52,888 bases of DNA from Flavobacterium soyangense (lineage in GTDB: Bacteria > Bacteroidota > Bacteroidia > Flavobacteriales > Flavobacteriaceae): assembly GCF_015277675.1 (NCBI RefSeq), contig NZ_JADHEC010000024.1, forward strand, positions 1 to 52,888, in the 5' to 3' direction. Under the pieces are notes generated by a model. It ran no database searches. It saw only the letters and a program-made list of their open reading frames with translations, and was not told the origin of the DNA. The position numbers and the translations under genes are program-made. Position 1 is the stretch's first letter, and every line of letters starts with the position of its first letter. Positions 46,373 through 52,888 of this stretch are shown piece by piece.

Positions 46373-47743
46373 ATGTTACAAACCAAAATTATACTGGGCA
46401 GTGAGGAATGGTGTTCCTTTCCTGAATTAGGAATTCCTGCTATCAAGGCAAGAGTTGATTCAGGAGCAAAAACATCTGCGCTTCACGCCAAAAATATTGC
46501 TCCATTTATTAAAGACGGACAAAATTGGGTCAAATTTGATATCAATCCAATCCAAAATAATGTCAAAACAATTATCCACTGTGAAGCACCATTGGTTGAT
46601 AAAAGAGTGGTAAAAAGTTCTAGCGGTTTTCGAGAGGAACGTTATGTAATTCAGACCAATCTTGAAATTGGCAATACAAATTGGGGTATCGAAATGACTT
46701 TGACGAATCGGGATTCCATGGGTTTCCGGATGTTGTTGGGTCGCGAAGCCATGAGCGGCAGGGTTTTGGTCGATCCTGAACAACAATATCTTTTAGGGCA
46801 ACCCACCACCGATAATTTAAGGGACGTATATAAAAATTCCGTTAAAATAAGTTCCGGTTTGCGCATCGGACTGTTGGCCAGCAATCCAGAGTTGTACAGC
46901 AATAAGCGTATTATGGAAGCCGGTGAGATGCGGGGACACGAAATGCACTTTTTGAATATCAAGGAATGTTATATGAAACTGGATGCCAAAACACCAGAAA
47001 TTCATTATCGTGGTGGTATAATACTGAATAAATTTGACGCAATTATCCCAAGAATTCGCCCTAGCATTACCTTTTATGGTTGCGCTTTGACCAGACAGTT
47101 CGAAGCTTTAAATGTTTTTTGTTTGAATTCTTCAACAGCAATAACGCAATCACGGGACAAATTATTTTCGCTCCAATTGCTTTTGCAAAGCGGAATTGAT
47201 ATTCCTACAACGGGTTTTGCAAACTCGCCTTTGGACACCGACGACTTGATAAAAATGGTAGGAGGTCCGCCTTTAATCGTAAAACTACTCGAAGGAACCC
47301 AAGGAAAAGGAGTCGTTTTGGCCGAAACTAGAAAAGCGGCAGAAAGCGTTATAAACGCCTTCAAAAGCTTGAATGCCAATATTTTGGTTCAGGAATTTAT
47401 AAAGGAAGCCAACGGAAAAGACCTTCGTTTGTTTGTGGTTGACGGAAAAGTCGTGGCTACCATTCAGCGCGAAGCCATGCCGGGCGAATTCCGCGCCAAC
47501 ATTCATCTTGGAGGGACAGCATCGGTTATAAAACCCACAGCCGAAGAGAAGAAAATTGCCATTCGTGCCGCCAAAGCCATGGATTTAAAAGTCGCAGGCG
47601 TTGATATTATCCGCTCTTCAAAAGGACCTTTATTGCTCGAGGTAAACTCTTCACCAGGATTAGAGGGAATAGAAGGCGCCACAAACAAAGATATTGCCGG
47701 TGAAATGATAGCCGCTATCGAAAAGAATTTTAAATTGAAATAA
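46373..47743 (+). CDS. rimK: RimB-RimK fusion: retropepsin-like protease plus ATP-grasp glutamate ligase
   Basis: A 456-residue protein of two domains. Residues 1-150 form the RimB/'ATP-dependent zinc protease' fold, a retropepsin-like domain with the catalytic Asp in [13 protein letters not shown] (D29). Residues 160-456 are Rim[25 protein letters not shown], the ATP-grasp loop [12 protein letters not shown] and the metal site [15 protein letters not shown]. RimK adds glutamates to the C-terminus of ribosomal protein S6, and RimB trims or modulates that modification. Fusion puts writer and modulator in one chain. The DUF421 gene follows after 69 bases. Confidence 0.88.
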   Translation: MLQTKIILGSEEWCSFPELGIPAIKARVDSGAKTSALHAKNIAPFIKDGQNWVKFDINPIQNNVKTIIHCEAPLVDKRVVKSSSGFREERYVIQTNLEIGNTNWGIEMTLTNRDSMGFRMLLGREAMSGRVLVDPEQQYLLGQPTTDNLRDVYKNSVKISSGLRIGLLASNPELYSNKRIMEAGEMRGHEMHFLNIKECYMKLDAKTPEIHYRGGIILNKFDAIIPRIRPSITFYGCALTRQFEALNVFCLNSSTAITQSRDKLFSLQLLLQSGIDIPTTGFANSPLDTDDLIKMVGGPPLIVKLLEGTQGKGVVLAETRKAAESVINAFKSLNANILVQEFIKEANGKDLRLFVVDGKVVATIQREAMPGEFRANIHLGGTASVIKPTAEEKKIAIRAAKAMDLKVAGVDIIRSSKGPLLLEVNSSPGLEGIEGATNKDIAGEMIAAIEKNFKLK

Positions 47744-47772
47744 CTCTTTTTTTGTAAAGAAAGTTGCTGTCT

Positions 47773-47790
47773 CCCTGAGCTTGTCGAAGG
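47773..47790. repeat. Dispersed CCCTGAGCTTGTCGAAGG element
   Basis: This 18-mer, between rimK and the DUF421 gene, equals a short repeat (TTCGACAAGCTCAGG in reverse) that I know as a dispersed intergenic sequence in many bacterial genomes. Only one copy is in the window. Confidence 0.45.
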
Positions 47791-47812
47791 ACTAAACTTT
47801 AAACAAATAATT

Positions 47813-48322
47813 ATGAATGAATATTTTGATATTATAATTCGTAGCGCATCCGTTTATCTTTTTATGCTAGTGGCATTAAGGATTTTTGGCAAGAAAGAAT
47901 TATCCCAACTCAATACCGCCGACGTAATTTTGATTTTGCTCATAAGCAACTCGGTTCAAAACGCAATGGTAGGAAATAACACCAGTCTTTGGGGTGGTTT
48001 GGCGGCTGCCATAGTACTTTTTGCCATCAATTTTGGATTAAAAAAACTTATGTATAAATCCAAAATATTTAGTGACTTTATGCAGGAAAAACCAGGGATT
48101 TTAATCCACGACGGTAATTTGGATTTCGAAATATTAAGCAAACTAAACATCACTTCCGATGAACTAAAAGAAGCCATAAGGGAACATGGAATAGAACATT
48201 TTTCGGATGTGAAATTGGCAATGATGGAAATTGACGGCAACATCAGCATCATTTCCGGCGAAAAAAACCTTCGGCAAACTCATTATAAAAGGTTAAAACG
48301 AAGTAAAAAAACTATGGGATAG
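47813..48322 (+). CDS. DUF421 (YetF-type) membrane protein
   Basis: A 169-residue protein with three N-terminal membrane helices and a C-terminal cytosolic YetF domain. RIFGKKELSQLNTADVILIL and the PGILIHDGNLDFEIL segment are family hallmarks. The C-terminal domain includes HGIEHFSDVKLAMMEIDGNI. Function is unknown; the family is linked to envelope stress and spore germination in other phyla. It lies 69 bases after the RimB-RimK gene. Confidence 0.88.
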   Translation: MNEYFDIIIRSASVYLFMLVALRIFGKKELSQLNTADVILILLISNSVQNAMVGNNTSLWGGLAAAIVLFAINFGLKKLMYKSKIFSDFMQEKPGILIHDGNLDFEILSKLNITSDELKEAIREHGIEHFSDVKLAMMEIDGNISIISGEKNLRQTHYKRLKRSKKTMG

Positions 48323-48403
48323 CTTCCATTTTTTTACTACAAATAGCTATTGATTCCAAAAAAAGTATTTAAAGTCAAAACCGCTTACTTTTATTAATGC
48401 AAT

Positions 48404-49546
48404 TTATTGCTTAACCATTTTAATGGTTTGGTTCTTATTTTGTCCCATTTGGATAAAATAAACACCACAGGCCAATTGGTTAATATCAATTACAGTCTCT
48501 GTATCATTGATGGTGCCATTCAATAATTGTCGGCCTGTCGAATCAGTGACCAAATATTTTAAACCCAGACTAATGTCATTGGTTTTAATCGTAATCCTGT
48601 CCTGAGCAGGATTTGGATAGATAGCGAAACTTTTTTCAAAAACAGGCTCTTTAACTGACAATGTACCATAAGTAAAGGTCATCTTGGAATCATTTATCCA
48701 AACGGTATTGATATCATCCCAATTTTGGGAAAGAATCTCTATAGGATTTCCATCTCCATTATTGATAATATAGGATTGAGTGTCATTTTTCCAGCTAGCT
48801 GTTATCCAGTTTTGGGATAGCAAATGTGTCAAATAGCCACTGCCATCATAGTCATAGGCATCCTTAGAAACGTTTTCCCAAATAGTACCAGTCCATTTTT
48901 CAGAGACTGATACAATTGGTTTAGTACCATTATAAGTATAAGTTGTTCTATTGGCATCATTCCAAGCAGAAACATTCCAATTTTGTGTTACAACTTGGTT
49001 CACAGTTCCGTCAGGATTATTGGTATAAAAGGATTGGGATGAGTTTTTCCATGAAGAAATAAAATCCCAAGTTTGCAATAGACTATTGATCAAATATCCG
49101 CTGCCATCATAAGTATTGGTTTGTTTAAAAAAAGACATCCAAACGGGATCAAACCAGATTTCGGATTCTGAAGTGAGTACTTTTTTATCACCATTGTAAG
49201 TATAAGTGACTCTATGAAAATTATCCCATGTGCTGCTTCCTGCATTCCATGATTGAGAAATAGATTGATGTACAGTTCCATCAGGATTATTGGTATAGTC
49301 ATTTTGAAGATAATCCTTCCAGGAAGTATCCCAATTTTGGGTCAAATCATGAATTAAATAATCGCTGTTATCATAGGTATACAGGGTCTGAATAACGTTT
49401 TCCCAAGATTCGTTTTTCCAAGTTTGCAAAAGGCTTGTCTGGATTTTTTGACTGTGTAAATTTAAACTGAATAGGAAACAAATAAAAAATTGTAGAACGG
49501 TTCCAAAATTGTTTTTGCTCCTCCCGAAAGTAAATTGTGCTTTCAT
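48404..49546 (-). CDS. T9SS-secreted protein with internal YD-like repeats
   Basis: A 380-residue secreted protein. A signal or membrane-entry segment lies at about 14-32 (FGTVLQFFICFLFSLNLHSQ). Residues 40-300 carry at least six repeats of about 40-45 residues: a W-rich strand (SQNWNxxxW) followed by YTYNG or YDYDGSGYL, resembling RHS/YD repeats. The last 75 residues form a type A sorting domain (FAIYPNPAQDRITIKT ... GVYFIQM), which directs export through the type IX system. It may be a surface-exposed binding protein. A lone gene. Confidence 0.85.
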   Translation of the reverse strand: MKAQFTFGRSKNNFGTVLQFFICFLFSLNLHSQKIQTSLLQTWKNESWENVIQTLYTYDNSDYLIHDLTQNWDTSWKDYLQNDYTNNPDGTVHQSISQSWNAGSSTWDNFHRVTYTYNGDKKVLTSESEIWFDPVWMSFFKQTNTYDGSGYLINSLLQTWDFISSWKNSSQSFYTNNPDGTVNQVVTQNWNVSAWNDANRTTYTYNGTKPIVSVSEKWTGTIWENVSKDAYDYDGSGYLTHLLSQNWITASWKNDTQSYIINNGDGNPIEILSQNWDDINTVWINDSKMTFTYGTLSVKEPVFEKSFAIYPNPAQDRITIKTNDISLGLKYLVTDSTGRQLLNGTINDTETVIDINQLACGVYFIQMGQNKNQTIKMVKQ

Positions 49547-50008
49547 TTTTGATTAATTTAAAGTTCTCAAGCTTTTTCTAATCTGTAGTATCTTTTTTTA
49601 AAAGGTAATGACATCCACATCTATTTTGTGGTTTCGATTCTGGAGCTTGAAACCGGACAATCTTTATACTGCCTGTTGCTTTTTGAAGTCCATTATTTTT
49701 GACACCATCGGGCAACAACAGCTATCCCATTATTTATAGCTTAAAATGATTAATTAGCCTATTCAAAGATAATAAATTATCGTCTCAATAACAATTATAA
49801 GTAACTGATTTTTAATTATTTAAAAATAAAATATTAATTTTATAATAACATAATAAATTTGTAAAGAAAGAAGATCAGACTATATCGAGCACATTATTAT
49901 CAAAATTAATTATAAATTTGTCCAAACTTTTGGGTGCAGTCTAGAATCTGTGATAATCTGTGGCAAAAAAACCAAGCAGTGTGCTTCGAGAAATTAAAAC
50001 TATAAAGA
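49547..50008. other. Intergenic region with possible small ORF
   Basis: Between two minus-strand genes, mostly AT-rich. On the minus strand, 49579-49718 reads 45 sense codons from a TTG: LPDGVKNNGLQKATGS, then KPQNRCGCHYLLKKD to TAG. The composition is protein-like, but no homolog or promoter is evident; it may be the tail of a lost gene. Confidence 0.35.
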
Positions 50009-52513
50009 TTAAAGTTTCAGCTTCCTTAGTCGCAATGAATTTACAATCACGGAAACCGAACTAAAACTCATTGCTGCAGCCGCAATCATTGGAGATAATA
50101 AAATTCCAAAAACGGGGTACAAAACTCCCGCTGCAACCGAAATCCCAAATACATTGTAAATAAAGGCAAAAAACAAATTCTGTTTGATGTTCCGCATCAC
50201 GGCATGACTCAAGTTTCTGGCTTTCACAATACCTTGCAAATCTCCTTTTACCAAAGTAATTTTGGCACTTTTAATCGCCACATCTGTTCCCGTTCCCATG
50301 GCAATTCCTATGTTGGCTTGCGCCAAAGCTGGAGCATCGTTGATTCCGTCGCCAGCCATTGCCACAATTTTTCCTTCGGCTTGCAAGCGTTTGATTTCTC
50401 TGAGTTTATCTTCGGGTAAACAATTGGCAATAAAACCAGTTAAATGCAATTCGTCGGCGACCGCTTTTGCAGTATTTTCATTATCGCCTGTAATTATAAT
50501 TACTTCAACACCTTGCCTCATTAATTCTTTGATAGCAGCAACACTCGTTGGTTTTATTTTATCAGAAATCGACACAAAACCAACAGCAATTCCATCGACT
50601 GCAATATAAGAAACTGTTTTTCCTAACTTTTGTTCAGCACTAATTTTAGTTTCTAAATCGTCCGAAACATTGACGTTTACTTGCTCCATCAGTTTCTCGT
50701 TTCCCAAAGCGACTTTTTTATTGGCTACTGTTCCAATAACGCCTTTACCTGAAATGGCTTCGAAATCCTTCACTTCTATTAAAGAAATAGTTGCGGATTT
50801 AGCATAATTGACCACGGCTTGCGCCAAAGGGTGTTCGCTATATTGGTTCAAAGAAGCGATGCTTTGCAACAAATTATCGACTTCACTATTCACGGAATAT
50901 ACTTTTTCTACCGAAGGTTTTCCTTCCGTAATGGTTCCGGTTTTGTCCGTTATCAGAACATTTACCTTGTTCATATTTTCCAAAGCTTCTGCATTTTTGA
51001 TTAAAACTCCCGATTGTGCGCCCTTGCCTACTCCAACCATAACCGACATTGGTGTGGCCAATCCCAAAGCACACGGACAAGCAATAATCAAAACGGCAAT
51101 CGCATTGATAAATCCATAAACAACGGCGGGTTCGGGGCCAAATTTAGACCAGATTATAAAGGTCAATGCAGAAATAATGACCACAGTGGGCACAAAAAAT
51201 TTGGCAATACTGTCGGCTAGTTTCTGGATGGGTGCTCTCGAACGACTGGCATCATTGACCATTTGCATAATTTGCGAAAGCAAGGTTTCCGAACCTACTT
51301 TTTCGGCAATCATCACAAAGGATTTGTTGCCGTTAATCGTTCCCGCAATAACAGTATCTCCAATCGTTTTATCAACAGGAATAGGCTCTCCCGAAATCAT
51401 AGCTTCGTCTATCGTACTTTCGCCATTAGTTATTTTTCCGTCCACCGGGATTTTCTCTCCGGGTTTCACGCGCAGTAAATTACCTTTCTTGATGTCGTTA
51501 ATCGAGATGACTTTGTCTTTTCCGTCAATAATCAATGTAGCCTCGATAGGAGCAAGTTTTAACAATTCTTTTATGGCTTTATTTGTTTGTCCGTGAGCTT
51601 TGGCTTCCATCAATTGCCCCAATAAAACCAAGGTCAATATCACGACGGTAGCCTCAAAATAAAGTGAAACAGCTCCGTGATGCTTGAATTCATTTGGAAA
51701 ATAATCAGGAAATAATAATCCCGCAATGCTGAATAAAAAAGCAATTCCGGTTCCAATTCCAATCAGCGTAAACATATTAAGATTCCAACTGATGATGGAT
51801 TTCCAGGCACGCAGAAAAAACATCCAGCCGGCATAAAAAACCACGGGAAGTGACAAGATAAATTGAACCCAATTCCAATCATTTATTCCTAATAGCTTCA
51901 ACAATGGATTGTTAGGAAACATTAAAGTCATTGAAATAATAAAAACGGGAATGGTGAAAACAAGCGCAATTTTCATTTTACGCATTAAGTCAGTATAAGC
52001 TGTGTTTTCTTCCTCGTCAACTGGTTTCATTGGAACCAAATCCATCCCGCAAATAGGACAATCTCCGTGTTGATCCTGGGCAATTTCGGGATGCATCAGA
52101 CAAGTATAAGCTATTTTACTGGCATTTAAATCTGGTGCTTTGACTAAATCCATTCCGCAAACGGGACAATCTCCAGCTTTGTCATAGACTTTCTCTCCTT
52201 CGCAAAACATGGGGCAATAATATTTTCCCGAAGCGCTAGCGGGCAAAGCCATGGTATTCATATCGCTTGATATTGGAATACTATAAAGGGAATTCTCAAA
52301 TGCAACATCGCTTTCACTGATAATATAGTTTCCTGCGGCGTATAAAGCTTTTTGGAGTTTAAAAATGGGAACTTTTTTATTGGTCGTAAGGGTTACAACT
52401 GGCGGTTCTAAAGAAACCGAGGCTTCCACTCCATCTATTTCGTTCAAGGCTTTTTCGACTTTGGTACGGCAGCCGTTGCAGGACATTCCGGTGATGATAT
52501 AGGTGTGAGTCAT
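50009..52513 (-). CDS. copA: Copper-type P1B ATPase (CopA-like)
   Basis: An 834-residue heavy-metal efflux pump of the inner membrane. Order: HMA domain with C12/C15 in GMSCNGC; two short metal-binding modules of the 'YHS-like' type at about 98-122 (CPMFCEGEKVYDKAGDCPVC) and 137-160 (CLMHPE ... CPICGMDL); then eight helices with the ion-site CPC at 479-481 (ACPCALGLATP). Phosphorylated Asp523 lies in DKTGT, the HP motif in SEHPLAQAVV, and the hinge GDGINDAP follows. CPC with N-terminal HMA indicates Cu(I) or Ag(I) export. It has no paired CCCAAA operator upstream, unlike the metallothioneins. Confidence 0.93.
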   Translation of the reverse strand: MTHTYIITGMSCNGCRTKVEKALNEIDGVEASVSLEPPVVTLTTNKKVPIFKLQKALYAAGNYIISESDVAFENSLYSIPISSDMNTMALPASASGKYYCPMFCEGEKVYDKAGDCPVCGMDLVKAPDLNASKIAYTCLMHPEIAQDQHGDCPICGMDLVPMKPVDEEENTAYTDLMRKMKIALVFTIPVFIISMTLMFPNNPLLKLLGINDWNWVQFILSLPVVFYAGWMFFLRAWKSIISWNLNMFTLIGIGTGIAFLFSIAGLLFPDYFPNEFKHHGAVSLYFEATVVILTLVLLGQLMEAKAHGQTNKAIKELLKLAPIEATLIIDGKDKVISINDIKKGNLLRVKPGEKIPVDGKITNGESTIDEAMISGEPIPVDKTIGDTVIAGTINGNKSFVMIAEKVGSETLLSQIMQMVNDASRSRAPIQKLADSIAKFFVPTVVIISALTFIIWSKFGPEPAVVYGFINAIAVLIIACPCALGLATPMSVMVGVGKGAQSGVLIKNAEALENMNKVNVLITDKTGTITEGKPSVEKVYSVNSEVDNLLQSIASLNQYSEHPLAQAVVNYAKSATISLIEVKDFEAISGKGVIGTVANKKVALGNEKLMEQVNVNVSDDLETKISAEQKLGKTVSYIAVDGIAVGFVSISDKIKPTSVAAIKELMRQGVEVIIITGDNENTAKAVADELHLTGFIANCLPEDKLREIKRLQAEGKIVAMAGDGINDAPALAQANIGIAMGTGTDVAIKSAKITLVKGDLQGIVKARNLSHAVMRNIKQNLFFAFIYNVFGISVAAGVLYPVFGILLSPMIAAAAMSFSSVSVIVNSLRLRKLKL

Positions 52514-52683
52514 TTTTTTGATATGAGGTTCAAATTTACGAAATTCTGTTGAGTGAAATTAGTGCTATTTCAATAACTTTAATAAGAGAACAGGAATACC
52601 ATTCTTCAAATAAAAACAGATGCATCAGGTTAATAAAACAACTTGGTTAGGAAAATTTTTCAAATCATAATAGAATAAATTTA

Positions 52684-52721
52684 ATTCCTATATATTTTTT
52701 AAACAAAAAATATATAGGAAT
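52684..52721. repeat. Perfect 17-bp inverted repeat
   Basis: ATTCCTATATATTTTTT and its exact complement are separated by AAAC. This very AT-rich hairpin lies between copA and the transposase fragment. It may be a weak terminator or a relic of the insertion sequence end. Confidence 0.55.
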
Positions 52722-52779
52722 AACATAAAAGATATATAGAAAAAAAATATAAAGGTATAATTTTTTTAATAGAAGTGAT

Positions 52780-52888
52780 TTAAACTTTTATTTTATTGAA
52801 TTTTTTTAGGGCAATTACGATGAACGCCAAATAATTAAAGCCCAGCCAACTTGCCACTGTTGTGTCGAATCTATTTAATAAAGATCTA
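52780..52888 (-). CDS. IS5-like transposase, C-terminal end (partial)
   Basis: The window edge cuts a minus-strand frame ending at TAA 52780-52782. The 35 visible residues, RSLLNRFDTTVASWLGFNYL followed by AFIVIALKKF, match the final segment of IS4/IS5-superfamily transposases, where R-F-D/E and the aromatic AFIVIA stretch close the protein. Whether the element is intact cannot be told from this window. Confidence 0.7.
   Translation of the reverse strand, partial: RSLLNRFDTTVASWLGFNYLAFIVIALKKFNKIKV

Noticed and set aside
49926..49935. TTTTGGGT, a possible single half-site of the CCCAAA operator near copA
   Set aside because: No partner repeat 21 bp away and no -7 box at the right distance; it also lies downstream of copA's stop, not at its promoter.
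50204..51596. Several plus-strand ORFs of 60-139 codons within copA
   Set aside because: Antisense shadows of a strongly conserved coding sequence; the composition follows reverse-complemented copA codons.

Overview
The window comes from a low-GC member of the Bacteroidota, most likely Flavobacterium or a close relative. The evidence is AT-rich intergenic DNA, many promoter-like TTG-N19-TAnnTTTG motifs in place of sigma70 boxes, a protein with a type IX secretion sorting tail, a PorD-like protein, FabV, and the linkage bamD-rpoZ-coaBC-porD-recN. About 50 genes are assigned on both strands, with three tRNA genes.

Layout. 1-3.4 kb holds an MFS transporter, a mutarotase-fold protein and gene debris. 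3.5-5.5 kb is an agmatine-to-putrescine pair (aguB, aguA) closed by a strong terminator. 5.5-10.2 kb has an M1 peptidase, an aldose epimerase, a GNAT acetyltransferase, a DUF3575-like membrane protein and a VF530-type protein. 10.3-17.3 kb is conserved housekeeping: smpB, pcm, an oxidoreductase, 3-hydroxyacyl-CoA dehydrogenase, a YggS PLP protein, an exonuclease/GIY-YIG fusion, miaA and an acyl-ACP thioesterase. 17.4-29.2 kb runs on the minus strand: a two-component system, coaE, a glycosyltransferase, fabV, the recN-porD-coaBC-rpoZ-bamD operon, and dapA with a DUF6913 protein.

29.2-36.8 kb is an accessory island. It holds remnants of IS4-like and IS256 transposases, two small secreted proteins with near-identical signal peptides, a broken GlxA/outer-membrane-protein chimera and a truncated methyltransferase. 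At its centre is the most interesting locus. A regulator joins an HMA-like CxxC domain to an AraC helix-turn-helix. It is followed by two tandem copies of a 41-residue metallothionein-like gene with eight cysteines, too short for ordinary gene callers. Each copy is preceded by two CCCAAA elements exactly 21 bp apart, at a fixed distance from a TAnnTTTG -7 box. The same arrangement, with identical spacing, recurs about 1.1 kb downstream in front of a lipoprotein esterase/outer-membrane-barrel pair. I read this as a small metal-responsive regulon.

36.8-52.9 kb returns to core genes: tRNA-Arg, tRNA-Pro, tRNA-Ser, a thiolase, an NlpC/P60 peptidase, a TPR protein, gyrA, clpC, a RimB-RimK fusion, a DUF421 protein, a T9SS cargo protein with internal repeats and a copper-type P1B ATPase. 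The right edge cuts through the 3' end of an IS5-like transposase.
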